Source of the DNA: Aptenodytes patagonicus
Taxonomy: Eukaryota; Chordata; Aves; Sphenisciformes; Spheniscidae
Length of the DNA: 64,000 bases
NCBI RefSeq assembly: GCF_965638725.1
Contig: NC_134970.1
Location: 8,104,001-8,168,000 of the forward strand
Direction: 5' to 3'
Shown piece after piece: positions 47,501-59,766 of the stretch. Position numbers and translations under genes: made by a program. The first letter of the stretch is position 1. Each line of letters starts with the position of its first letter. The notes under the pieces were generated by a model that saw nothing but the letters and a program-made list of their open reading frames with translations, ran no database searches and was not told the DNA's origin.

Positions 47501-47953
47501 AACCCTCCTATTCATTGTCCCCTGCACACCCAAAGGCTGTTTTCCTTTCTCTTCCTTGCATGCCTGTGGTACCACAGACTAAAATACGCTCCCTTCACTC
47601 TCATTTCTCAGCCTTGCCACTACAGTGCCTTCCAGAAGCTGAGACAAGCAGTTATGCGAAAAGTCCTGCTCAGCCCCTCCGCCTGCAAGGAGAGGCACGC
47701 TGTCCTGTTTCAAAACAACAGGACAGGTTTGCCACAAACACATCTGAAACAGGAGTGGCAGTGGAAAGGGAACCTTGAGAGAAAAAATCCCGAGAGCACA
47801 ACAAACATCTGCTGCCAGCAGCCAGTAAGAGCTTCCAAAGACTCTTCCTACGCCCACACTCGAGTGCCAGATTGCAAGGCCAGAGAAAGGCACATCGCTA
47901 ACAGCAGACAGCCCAAGAAATAAGCACATACGTTGAGTACAGAGCTCCAAGGC
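38536..47953. other. AT-richer region without recognisable functional genes
   Basis: The base composition is clearly lower in GC than on either side. Directly after the provirus is a CR1-like tail scrap (about 38536-38570, AATGATTCTGTGAAA). A very diverged CR1 lies at 40880-41360. Open frames are short and unrecognised. One of them, minus strand 45319-45570, has protein-like composition but no family was identified. No splice-linked exon series could be built. Confidence 0.6.
40880..41360 (+). mobile_element. Highly diverged CR1-like LINE fragment
   Basis: GTCCCACAGGGGTCTCAGCT corresponds to the CR1 VPQGS block. Later, CTATTTCAAATCCACCGTAC with CTGCACGCAGTTTTGCTCCC corresponds to the Y-x-S-x-V-x-P and Q-x-W-x-P blocks near the CR1 C terminus. 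Many indels and no open frame show that it is old. The boundaries are approximate. Confidence 0.5.
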
Positions 47954-48140
47954 TGTACTGGTTTTGACTGGGATAGAGTCAATTTTCTCCATAGTAGCTA
48001 GCATGAGGCTCTGTTTTGGATTTGTGCTGAAAAGAGTGCTGATAACACAGGGATGTTTTAGTTACTGCTGAGCAGTGCTTACACAGCGTCAAGGCCTTTG
48101 CTGCTTCTCACCCCACCCCACCAGCGAGCAGGCTGGGGGG
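47954..48140 (+). repeat. Truncated avian LTR (5' part)
   Basis: It begins TGTACTGGTTTTGACTGGGA and continues GATAACACAGGGATGTTTTAGTTA, the start of a common avian LTR type related to the next feature. It breaks off exactly where the next LTR starts and does not resume after it. Confidence 0.75.
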
Positions 48141-48734
48141 TGTCCTGGTTTCGGCAGGGATAGAGTTAATTTCCTTCCTAGTAGCTGGTACACTGCTGTG
48201 TTTTGGATTTAGGGTGAGAACAATGTTGATAACACACTGATGTTTTAGTTGTTGCTAGGTAGTGTTTACACTAGTCAAGGACTTTTCAGCTTCCCATGCT
48301 CTACCAACTGAGAAGGCTGGAGGGGCACAAGAAGCTGGGAGGGGGCACAGCCAGGACAGCTGACCCAAACTGGCCAAAGGGATATTCCATACCATGCGAC
48401 GTCATGCTCAGCATATAAAGCTGGGGGAAGAAGAAGGAAGGGGGGGATGTTTGGAGCGATGGCGTTTGTCTTCCCAAGTAACCGTTACGCGTGACGGAGC
48501 CCTGCTTTCCTGGGGATGGCTCTAAACACCTGCCTGCCAGTGGAAAAGAGTGAATGAATTCCTTCTTTTGCTGCGCTTGCTTGCGTGGCTTTTGCTTTAC
48601 TTGTTAAACCGTCTTCATCTCAACCCACGGGTTTTCTTACTTTTACCCTTCCGATTCTCTCCCTCATGCCACTGCAGGGCAGTGAGTGAGCGGCCGTGTG
48701 GGGCTTAGCTGCCAGCAGGGGTTAAACAACTACA
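48141..48734 (+). repeat. Solo avian ERV LTR
   Basis: It begins TGTCCTGGTTTCGGCAGGGA and ends GGGGTTAAACAACTACA (TG to CA). It carries a CRE-like GACGTCAT (48398-48405) about 10 bases before TATAAA (48414-48419). No internal retroviral sequence is attached on either side, so it is a solo LTR. Confidence 0.88.
48398..48419 (+). promoter_or_regulatory. LTR promoter: CRE-like site and TATA box
   Basis: GACGTCAT followed by ATATAAAG with about 8 bases between them. A transcript would start about 25-30 bases downstream, running rightward toward the CpG-rich block. Confidence 0.5.
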
Positions 48735-49635
48735 AAGGCTCTGGAGCTTCCCAGTTAAACACAAAATTTCAAAATACTGTCAGCAAAAACAGCCTCTTTT
48801 TCCACTGAAGCACAAAATCCGCACATGGCAGTGAAATAGGAGTGTTTTTTACAGCTCAGATTACTCTCTTAGGCCAATGCTCAGCGTATGCAAGTGCAGT
48901 AGCAACTTTTAAGTGACCACTTTCACGGCCAGTGAAAGCAGGCAGGAAACGAGGAGCTCCCAAGATCTGAATTTAGGGTCTCCTATTAACTCCCTGCTAC
49001 CTGCAGTCATCAAACTGCAGGCTGACTTTTCAGCTTTAACATGCTTACCTGCTGAAGCTGCCATACCAGATTTTACATTTGTACACAAGCCTGCCTGCGT
49101 GAAGAAAGCTTGTTTCAGGCAAGGGACAGGTAAGTGGTTTCAATGACATCGTTCTTTCTCCCTGAATGCCAGCCTAGGGAAGGAGGAGAGTCAAAGGTAA
49201 ATTACTAAAACCCTTCACCACATCTCATTCTGACAGACGAGAAGAAAAGATTACACGCAGTTTTTCCTCTAGAGGACATTTGCAGAGAGAACACGTTTCC
49301 TACCAGGATCTCCCACAAGTCAGAAAACCGCTGATTCAGTGTCCGTTCCAATCAAGCAGGGTATTTTTGAGCAGGGTTAGAGGACAGACTCCGAGCTGAT
49401 GGCTACCCGCCTTCAGCTGCACTGCTCCGGACATGTCACTGCCACCGTCCCTGAAGCTTTACAGGCCTCTTGCCCCGCGGGCTGGCAAGACAGCCCCGGC
49501 AGGCCTGTGTTGCAGCCCGTGACCGACACCACGCTGGGAGGGACACCCCCGGCTGCTGTGGGTCCCTGCAGCCCCTGCGGGTACAGCCAGGGGAAACGCG
49601 TTTCTCTCCGCACCCGCACATCTCCCCGGTGCCCC
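48735..49635. other. Intergenic, nothing recognised
   Basis: AT-moderate sequence grading into CG-rich sequence. Only short frames without recognisable domains were seen. Confidence 0.5.
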
Positions 49636-49795
49636 CCAGCCTCCGCCGGACAGCCACCGGCGGGAGGCAGTCCCCTGCTGCTCCCGCAGCGCCGGGGGCG
49701 GGAGGGCGGGGCCGGGGCTCGCCGGGCCTGCCGGGGGAAGGCCGGGACCCGCCGCGGACGCCGGCTCAGCGCCCCAGCCTGCTGAGAGGGGAGAT

Positions 49796-49819
49796 GCCGC
49801 CGCCGCCGCCGCCGCCGCC
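49796..49819 (+). repeat. (GCC)n trinucleotide run
   Basis: About eight perfect GCC/CCG units directly after an ATG-like context. Length variation is likely. Confidence 0.9.
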
Positions 49820-49989
49820 TCAGCCCTTCTGCCGGCCTGCGAGGCCCCCGGCCAGCCCCCGCGCTGGCGACCACCGGGCAGCCCACCGCTCCAATGAAGG
49901 GGAGGAGCCCCCGCCACGGCCACCGGCTCCGCCGCGCCCGCCACCCGCCCTCGCCTCAGGCGGGGCCGGGCCGGGGCTGTGGCCGCAGC

Positions 49990-50192
49990 GGAGCCGAGCC
50001 GAGCCGAACGGAGCGGAGCGGAGCCGAGCCGAGCGCAGCCGAGCGGAGCCGAACGGAGCGGAGCCGAACAAAGCCGAGTGCAGCCGAGCCGAGCGCAGCC
50101 GAGCCGAGCCGAGCCGAGCGCAGCTGAGCCCAGCCGAGCCGAACAAAGCCGAGCGCAGCCGAGCCCAGCCGAACGAAGCCGAGCGGAGCCGG
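49990..50192 (+). repeat. GAGCC pentamer tandem array
   Basis: About 40 imperfect five-base units (GAGCC, GAGCG, GAACG, GAACA variants) with CpG in most units. All six frames stay mostly open because of the repeat. It lies in the middle of the CpG-rich block. Confidence 0.92.
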
Positions 50193-50702
50193 CAGAGGGC
50201 CGCGCCCCCCACCAGCGGCGCGGAGGTCCGCGCCCCGCCCCGCCGCTGGGCGAGGGGCCGGTGCCCGCCTGGGGCGGGGGACCCCCGCCGGGGCGGGGGG
50301 CGGCTGCAGACGAGGCCGGGCTCGCCTCGGGGTGCTGGTGGTGGCGAGGGGCTGGCGGGCAGGACTGTGCTGCCCAGGGGCGCGTTGGCAGCCCTGCGTA
50401 CCCGCGTCCTTCCAGCGGGCACAGCCCTGCCGCGGGTTTGGGGGAAAACGCCCCGACTGGCATGTTCGTGCCTTGAGCTGATCGGGTAGCTCCGAGCGCG
50501 ACCGACTCCTGGCTGTGTGCGCCGGGACGTGGCCAAACTCTGAGCACCGGGGGCAGGGAATGGCCTCTGCGGTGTCTCTGGTGAAAGCTGCCCCGGGGGG
50601 GTGCGGGGGGGTCTCCTGGTCCAGGCAGAGATGCCTCCGTGAGGACGCCTGTGGAGGGGACCCCCGCCAGCACACCTCAGGCGGGGACGGGACAGCTTGT
50701 TG

Positions 50703-50838
50703 ATGAGCTTTCTGACCAAGGGGGACCCCGTTTCAGAGGCCCTGGCGACGCTCGCTCAGCAGCACCTTGCTGCATCATTTGCACAACAGGACTCTGGGCA
50801 GGTCCCTGGGGACGCTGGGGACTGGCCCCAGCTGCAGG
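50703..50838 (+). other. Possible first coding exon beside the CpG block, unrecognised
   Basis: An ATG (MSFLTKGDPVSEALATLAQQ) follows the CpG-rich block directly. The frame stays open for 45 codons to a good donor (CTGCAG|GTGGGA). A phase-compatible acceptor (CCCCACAG) lies at 51128, but the sequence after it is only weakly protein-like. No family was recognised. Confidence 0.2.
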
Positions 50839-52269
50839 TGGGAAGGGTGGACATGGCATGGCGTGACGTGACGTGACATGGCACAAAGTGCCCCGTGTGC
50901 CCCAGCTCGGCAACCCCTTTCCAGCCCTGGCGCAGGCGTGGGAGTGGGCAGGGGGGCAGGACGTGCTGGTGGCGGGTGCTGGAGGTGGCCGGGGCTGTGC
51001 TGCAGAGGTGGCGTGGCAGCTGTGGGGGAGGCTCCAGGAGACGTCTGACCTGCCGCCAGGGAGGCTGGGGGTCGATCCTCAGCCGCTACAAGCACCTCCT
51101 TTCCTTCCCTTCCCTTTCTGCCCCACAGAGCTCCCTGCTGCACCTCTGCTCTGGGTCACCCGGGGCTGCCACCTCCCCCTGCTCCAGCTCCCCACGGCTC
51201 TGCACTGGCTCCTGCTGCTGCTGCACTTCAGAGGCAGCTGCATTTTGGGGCTTGGAGCGCCTTGGGTTCCGGTGTGAGCCCAAAGCATCAGAGGAATTGG
51301 CCTTTACCTTGTGGCAGGCCTTGCAACTGCTTTCAAAGTGGTCTGGGCTCTGCCCGGGCCTCTCAAGTCAATGTTAACTCTGGTGCCTAATGACAGTCCC
51401 TTGACAGTGGCCCTGGTAGCTCATCCCTTTCTCTCCCAAATTTCAATGATGCCGGGTTTGCCGATTCTTGTTTTAGGCACCTTTCATGCAAAGATTCCCG
51501 GAGGTTTTTTCATTCCTTCACTCCACACACACAGAGTGTGATTCCTGGAGGGCCACAGAAATGCAACAGCAGCAGCGTTCGTCTCACCTGGGTTTTCTGA
51601 GAGGAAGCTCCCTGTGAGATATCTGTCCTGAGCCTGTCGGGCAGCCACGTTTTACTTCTAAAACAGACGCAGCTGAAAAGCTCCGATGATCAGTGACCTA
51701 GCTGAGCAATGATCAAAATAAAGCCACTTTTCACCCCACGGAAGCCTAACAGTGACATTTGTAGGGAAAACAATGTCCCAACTAGTTCTCTTGTGCCAAC
51801 CACAAAGACCGATTTTGGTATAAAAGAAGAGGCTTCTAATTGACTAAATAAAAACCTAAACAAACAACGAAAGCAGACACTGATCTGCCTCCTTGGGGCA
51901 GGACAGTCAGAATTTCCCTTTGCTCTGCAAAGGGCATCCTTTCCGTTAAAATGCAGAGCTCCTCCTTGACGAACCATGAGGCAGTCAGTGCTCGCTGGCT
52001 TCTGACGGCAGCCCAGCCTGGGGAACCTGGCTCAGACAAGTGCTTGCACCACTTTGGTGCTTCTAGGCAGCACCTGGACTCCTCCTGCCTCTCAGGACAC
52101 ATCTATAGGTCCCAAACATCGTTCTCATAAAAAAAAAAAAAAAGATGGCGTTCATGTCAATCTACAGGGAATGAGAAGGTCTTAAGCTTCTGGAGTAACA
52201 ATTTGCATTTTATCATCCAAAAAACCAGTAGAGTGTAAGCAGAGTTGGGAGTCAAACAAAGTTAACGTG
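50839..52269. other. Intergenic, nothing assigned
   Basis: GC-rich to about 51300, then more AT-rich. A run of about 15 A residues at 52129-52143 could mark an old retroposed sequence, but no parent gene was recognised. Confidence 0.4.
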
Positions 52270-52824
52270 GAGCCTCACAAAAACTGCTCCGCCCTGGTGA
52301 GACCCCATCTGCAGTACTGTGTCCAGTTTGCGGCTCCCAAATAAATACATAAAAAACGTCACTGACACACAGAAGCAAATCAAGTGGAGGCCACCAAGGT
52401 GACCAGGGGCTGGGAGTACAGGATGCATGAGGAGAGGTGGGGGGAGCTGGGTTTATTCAGTCTGGAGTAGCAAAGGCTTGTGGGGATCCTAACTGCTGCC
52501 TTCAACTACCTAATAGGAGGGCGCAGAGGGGACAAGGCTGGGTTCTTCTTAGAGGTGCATGGTGATAGGACAAGAGGCAGTGGGCACGCGTTAAAACATA
52601 GGAAACTCCAACTAGGTACACGAGGGAGAAAAACTACCATGAGATGGGTCACGTACTGGAACAGGGTCCAGAGAGAGTGTGGGATCTCCATCCCTGGAGA
52701 TACTGGAGACTCTCAAGTAGAGGAGGACCTGAGCAATCTCTTCTAACTGAACCTGCTTGGAGCGGGAGGCTGGTCTAGAGACCTCCAAAGGTCCTTCCCA
52801 CCTACATCATTCTGTGATGCACTT
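52270..52824 (+). mobile_element. CR1 LINE 3' end, diverged
   Basis: It matches the CR1 C-terminal region (CTGGTGAGACCCCATCTGCA, then a block like EERWGELGLFSLE as GGGGGAGCTGGGTTTATTCA). It ends with AAAGGTCCTTCCCACC followed by ATTCTGTGATG, the degraded CR1 tail. Frameshifts throughout show that it is inactive. Confidence 0.85.
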
Positions 52825-53642
52825 ACCAGCAGTTAACAAGAGTTATCAAGAAAACTTCTTTACGAAAACGGGGGAGGGGAGAAGCCCGGCCCGGCCCGGC
52901 CCTGTGGGAGCCCCGAGTGTCCCCAGGGAGCACAAAGCCTGGCAGCTGCCCTTCCTCACGCTCCTGTCCAGGTCCTGTCAGCTCCTCCCTGGAAAAGCAG
53001 GCACCGGCATCGTCAAACATCCTGGGGGCCAGGCCGGGAAGACCCCTGCCAGGGACAGCCCCGGGCGGTGCTGCCCAGAGCCCACCCAGCCCCGCTGTCC
53101 TCCCACGGCACCCACCCTCACACCAGCCCACCCCTTCTCCCCCGTGGGTTTGTCCCCGTGGCAGCTGCAGCAGGATCGCGCTGCTTTCCATCCCCAGCAA
53201 GCGGGGCAGGGCTGCACAAATGGAGCCCAAGGGGTCACGTCCTGTGGGCAGAGACCAGCAGAGACCTGCGAGGGAAACCGCCGCGTACATCGCACGGACG
53301 GGAGCAGCAGCAGCAGGAAAACGCTCCAGAGTTGTTCCACTTTCAGGGCAATCCCAGGCAACGCTTCACGCGTGGGATGTATCGTCTCGAGAGCGGGGCT
53401 AGCCCAGACGTGGCTGGCTAACGAGCCCGGCGGCAGGCACAGGCTGACCAGCAGCACTGAGCACAAGGCAAAGTCTGCCGTGGGTGCAGCCAAGGGCTGG
53501 CGCAGCCTCAGTGCCGGCTGGCACCATACGCCTCTAGAGAACACCGGAATCACGAGAACTGGCTGAGTCCCTTTGCGTCGGTGACACCATCATCAGGGCA
53601 GTCGCTGCCACAGACACAGGGACCCCCGGGCCAATGATGATT
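52825..53642. other. Intergenic, nothing assigned
   Basis: GC-rich sequence with two-strand open frames, none of which shows a known domain. GGCCC-type short repeats lie near 52887-52902. Confidence 0.4.
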
Positions 53643-54466
53643 TTTCTCTATTGGTAGAAGCATTCTCCTCCAGGATCCACCCGAGGCTCCTGCCAGGTAT
53701 CTCCCGGAGCCTTCTGACGTCCTCCTATAAGGACCTAAGATCCCAGGTAGCAGCCCCAGACTCCTCCACGGAAGCTGCCCGAGACGTTTTTTTCTCTTTT
53801 GAGGAAACTCTCTCCTCTGGAATCCACCTGAGACATGTCCCAGGCATCTCCCAGAGTCATATTTACCTCTGCTTTAGGGACCGGAGATCCTGGGTAGCAG
53901 CCCCAGACTCCTCCACGGAAGCTGCCCGAGACTTTTTTTCTCTTTTGGAGGAAGCTGTCACCTCCCAGATGTACCCGAGACTCCTCCCAGGCATGTCCCA
54001 GAGTCTTCTGACCTCTGAGTTAGGGACCTGAGCTCTCGAGTGGCAGCCCCAGACTCCTCCAAGGAAGATACCCGAGATGATTTGTCTCTCTTGATAGAAG
54101 CACCCTCCTCCGGGATCCACCTGAGACTCCTCCCAGGCATCTCCGAGGCTCTTTTGACCTCTGCTTTAGTGACCTTAGATTCCTGAGAGCAGCCCCAGAC
54201 TCCTCCAAGGAAGATACAGAGATGATTTTTCTCACTTTGAGGAAACTCTCTCCACCAGAATTCAGCCAAGACTCCTCCCGGGCATCTCCCGGAGTCTTTT
54301 GACCTCTGCTTTGGGGACCTGAGATCCCGGGTAGCAGCCCCAGACTCCTCCAAGGAAGATACCCGAGATGATTTTTCCCTTTTGGAGGAAACTGTCACGT
54401 CCTGGATCCACCCGAGATACCTCCCAGGCATTGCCCGGAGTCTTTTGCGCTCTGCTTTAGAGACCC
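53643..54466 (+). repeat. Minisatellite of about 144-bp units, about 5.7 copies
   Basis: Units start near 53643, 53790, 53937, 54083, 54227 and 54372 (last partial). Each contains TCTTTTGGAGGAAACTGTCA-like sequence, GATCCACCCGAGACTCCTCC, and AGCAGCCCCAGACTCCTCCA. Units differ by roughly 10-20 percent by eye. Because the unit is close to 48 codons, open frames persist on both strands, but no known protein matches. Confidence 0.9.
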
Positions 54467-55456
54467 CCCCACAACGTTCCCCACTCGTCCCCCAGTGCCC
54501 CCCTTCCACCCCCTGCCCACACCCCTGTAAACTCCTGTGTCCCCCTCGGTTCCCCCCACCCATCCCCCAGTGCCCCCTACTCCCCCCAGTGTCCCCCTTT
54601 TCCCCTGCTACCCCCGCACTGTGTCCCTGGGCAAGTGCCGTGGGGGTCCCAGCATGGTGGGACACCGGGGGCCAAAGCCTGCTGTGGTGGTACGGTCAGG
54701 GCTGTCCTGGGCTGCTCCCTGCACCAGCCCTAGCTGGTGCTGGAGGTGGTCATGCCGTGGGGGTCGGGGGGGTGGCAAGGGCAGCCCCCCATGGGCAGTG
54801 GGAGGGCACGGCAAGGCCCCAGGACCCCATGGGGAGACCCCTGCTCTGGGGTCTGTCCCGGCGTGACTCTGTTGTCTCCAGGTACAAGCAGCCGCCCTGT
54901 TTCTTGAGCGCTCCCCAGGAGCGGCACCACCAGGCAGCTCAAAAAATGTGCTGCCTGCAAAAACTTGAAAACGGCTTAATTCTGGGCAATTTTTCTTCTT
55001 TTTAGGCCTGTTGAGTCCCAGGACTGGTCCGTGTCTGGCAGCCGTTGAGAGATGGCTCAGGACTGTGTCAGGGCCGGCGGTGCTGCTTCTGAACCCCATG
55101 GCGGCCATGGGCAAATGGACAGGTTGTCAGATCCCAGGGCTGGGTACGTGTGTGAGGTGTCAGGGTCACCCCAGCTTGGTTTTTCCCAGCAAAGCCCCAG
55201 CCGGTGCCAGCCCCGTGCTGCAGCCCCGGGGCCGAGGCTCAAGGAGCCAGGCATTTCTGTGGGCGCTGCACTGTGCCGGGCCCCACTGCTGGCTGCCAGC
55301 TGCCTTGTGTCAGGGCAGCCGATCTGAGAAGACCAGCTTTGCTTTGTGTCTGCTAGAAACAGAGAATTTCTGTGTTTTTCATGCTGAAAACAGCTGTGCT
55401 ACTGTTGTGGCGCCATCACACTCCATGGGGAAACAGGAAAAACGGCTGCTCCTTAT
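54467..55456. other. Intergenic, nothing assigned apart from a 44-bp element
   Basis: C-rich to about 54620, then mixed. It holds the inverted 44-bp element at 54833-54876. No exons were recognised, although downstream exons of the formin pseudogene on the minus strand would be expected in this direction. Confidence 0.4.
54833..54876 (-). repeat. 44-bp dispersed element, copy 2 (inverted)
   Basis: Reverse-complement copy of 12443-12486 with one mismatch. Similarity fades quickly outside the core on both sides, so it is not simply part of a long duplication. Confidence 0.8.
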
Positions 55457-57079
<1,623 letters not shown>

Positions 57080-59766
57080 CTTCAAAAGACAGTAGAAAAG
57101 GTTGTTTATGCAGGAAAGCACCAGACTGAATGCCGATACTTCACCTTGTTACCAGTTGACCCCTTACTCACAGGAATCCCTCAGCTCAATCCCAAACACA
57201 CACAGCCCCATCTCCATCTCAGAAGAGATCTTTAAGCCCCCAAACAAACCACTGCCTCATCCCCACGTGAGCAACCTGCCCTGATCCTCTTTCCTTTCCC
57301 CTCCCTCCCTTGCCGTACCACACTGAACTGGCATTTCTTTCCCTCCTCACACAACCAGACCATGTACAGACACAGTAATAATCCTGCATATGAAAAGTGT
57401 CTGCGGTCACCAGGGACTGGTCTTCCCCAGTTGCACCACAGAGTCACGGTGTCGTCACTGATGCAGCGATGTAGGGGTGCACACCATACATCAGCCAGCA
57501 GAAAGCATAGGAGGCGTAAGTCTTTACAGACCGTTTTTTCTCCTTCACATATTCCCTTTAAATGGTGTCTTCAACTCTTCCCAATATGTATGTAGCTTTT
57601 GAAGTTTACAGCTTTATAAGAGATCTGAAGAAGTGCTTGTCTCCAAAGGCTTTTCTGCTGTTCATCTACATTCGTTGTTCATGCAATAAGACAGTAAGCA
57701 ACTGTACCTAATGTCTCCTAACACGCGCATGACCTGGGTTACCCCACAGCCAAGGCCGAAGACTCACCACAGGGTGAAAGTGTGGGTGGACGGGGGACCG
57801 TGTGGGTGCAGAGGCTGGACGAGAGGGGAGGCAGAAGGGGTCTCCGGCAGAGGTCGAGGGATGACTTTTCCCTGCTGTTGCAGCCACCTTTCTCCATGAG
57901 TGGTCTGGGTCCTAGAAAGGCTGGAGCCGCATCAAGCACGGCGGGACATACTCAAGCACGTCACCGAGACCAACAGGTGGCAGCAAGAGCAGCAGAGGCA
58001 GCTCCCCTGGTAACTGCCTCCAAAAAGGGAAGGTGCTTCCCCCGGCTGCAGGGCCCATCCCTCCACTGAGGGCAGCCCTGGGGGAAAGAGGGGATTTCTC
58101 TGACACCCCTCATGAGACAGAAGCAGGTTTTGGAGACTGGCGTTGGGCTGGAGCTCCCTGACACCCGAGGGGGGCTTGCTGGGCACCCCGAATTGGCTTT
58201 TTGTGTGGGACCTGGCTGAAGAGAAAGGGATCCCTCTCATGGCTGGCTCTCCCCTTTCCAAACCAGAGTCTGTACTCCCTTTGCAGAGTCCTGGCACCAA
58301 AACGCCTTGCCCGGAGGGGGGATACCTGTTTGGGACACCCAAGGTCTCGGCCCCACCTGACGCAGCCCCAGGCTGATCCGCTGCACCTGGGACCCTCTCA
58401 CAGGCTTGGGCAGAAGGGGCAGTACGGAAGATGAGCAACACAGTAACCGAGCACTTGTGAACATACTTGCAGAAGCCCCTCACTGCTCCTGGCCCACCCC
58501 CACATAACCACACGACATCACGCTGTGCCCCTGAAAGCAGGGCTGGGGCAGGGGAGGGCGCCGGCCCCAGCAGGCCCGACCCGGACCCTCTCCACAGGCC
58601 ACTTCTCTGCAGGCCGAGGGCCGGGGCCCGCTCTTGCACCTGGGGGCTCCGACACCTCGGCAGGGGCTGCCGGCCGCAGCCCCAGGCCCCGGCAGCCAGT
58701 GGCTAGGCCCCGTGCTGGCACTGAGGGAGAGAGCAGGAGGGCGCCGGACCGGGCCGGGCTGCAGCAGGGCTGGGCTTGGCACCCGCTGCCGGTTCCTGCT
58801 GTGAGGCTTCAGGGCGAAGGCCGGGGCCTTCTTCTGAGAAGGCCGGAGCCAGGCCCGCAGGCCGGGGTGGGCCAGGAGCAGCTGTGCCCCGAGGGCCTGG
58901 CTAGGCTGCTCTGGACACCCCCCTCATCAATGCTGATGTTCTTGGCTGAAAAGAGGAAAACGGGGAGTAACTTTGCCATGCGTGTTTACTAGAGGCTTGT
59001 GGCCTGATCCTGTCAGGCCCCGGGTGCTGGCGGGGCTTTCCAGGTGGCTGAGTGACGCCGTGCAGCTGTAAGTGGTGACATAAATTGCTCTGGTGGCCAG
59101 TGTATGTAGCATGTCCCACCTGTGCAGTCAAGAGAGCTGGCTGGGTTTTCCTGCAGCTCCGGCCTGCGTCTCTCTCCTTCCTGCGTCACCTCTTGTCGTG
59201 ACGCAGTTGGGTCTGATGGGTTGGAGGTCTCCAGTTTCTGCCCAGTTCGGTCCTGGCTGGAGAATGGGAGCCAATGTTCTTGGAGGAGACGTAGGGGAGG
59301 GCACACAGAGACACAAGCAGGAGCCTCCTCTTTGGAGAAAACCAGGGAGAGACAATGCAGAGGGAAAAGGCCAGGTCAGTCCTCTTGACACCACATTGCC
59401 CTCGGGTCCCTGGAGTGGGACATGGATGAGGGATGGGGCTGGGAAGGGCTGTCGGGAGAAAGTCATTGCTACAACTGTTTGAGGACCATGAGCGAGTTCA
59501 AGTGATGGAGAATGGGGAAATCCTGCATTTCTGGGCTGTGGGTGTCCCCAGGGTGCTGCCGTGTCCGGTCTGCGCCCCAGGGTGTGTCCCCAGCATGTGT
59601 CCCCATGTCACAGCAGCCCTCTGTGAGGCGCCGTGCCCCGCAGGGGGGTCACAGTGGCTGGGCTCTATATTTTCCCCCTGGGGCTGGTGCTGCCCCAGTT
59701 TCTCATGGCGTTTGCGGGAGGAGCACCCGGAGGGAGCAGTGTGTCTATCCGGGGGATCCTGCTGCC
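57080..59766. other. Intergenic and probable promoter region of the second MROH gene
   Basis: 57080-57700 is unremarkable. 58540-58900 is CpG-rich and promoter-like. A short exon-like frame on the + strand (about 57905-58014, with LEPHQARRDILKHVTETNRW) has protein-like character but no recognised family. A decayed duplicate of an MROH exon lies at about 59448-59497 (listed separately). Confidence 0.4.
59448..59497 (+). pseudogene. Decayed duplicate of an MROH exon end
   Basis: The translation SLLQLFEDHE parallels SLLKQLQDHE at the end of exon 60339-60481, and the DNA upstream shares GGCTGTCGGGA. After CATGAG this copy has CGAG instead of the GTGAGG donor, so it can no longer splice at that point. 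Confidence 0.5.

Larger units (their letters stand above)
49636..50700. promoter_or_regulatory. CpG-rich block, possible promoter island
   Basis: It is very dense in CpG and GC boxes and contains a (GCC)n run (49796-49819) and the GAGCC array (49990-50192). Long frames on both strands (for example + 49470-50489 and - 49459-50673) are low-complexity Pro/Ala/Arg/Gly products of the repeats, not genes. A real transcription start may lie here, but its direction and target are unknown. Confidence 0.45.

Noticed and set aside
47579..48004. 141-codon minus-strand frame running into the truncated LTR
   Set aside because: Part of it is antisense LTR sequence and the rest has no recognised domain.
49459..50673. 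404-codon minus-strand and 339-codon plus-strand frames over the CpG block
   Set aside because: Both read through the GAGCC and GCC repeats as low-complexity peptides; the frames are open in all registers because the repeat lacks stops.
51836..52102. 88-codon minus-strand frame near a 15-A run
   Set aside because: The A run is on the + strand and so does not support a minus-strand retrogene; no family was recognised.
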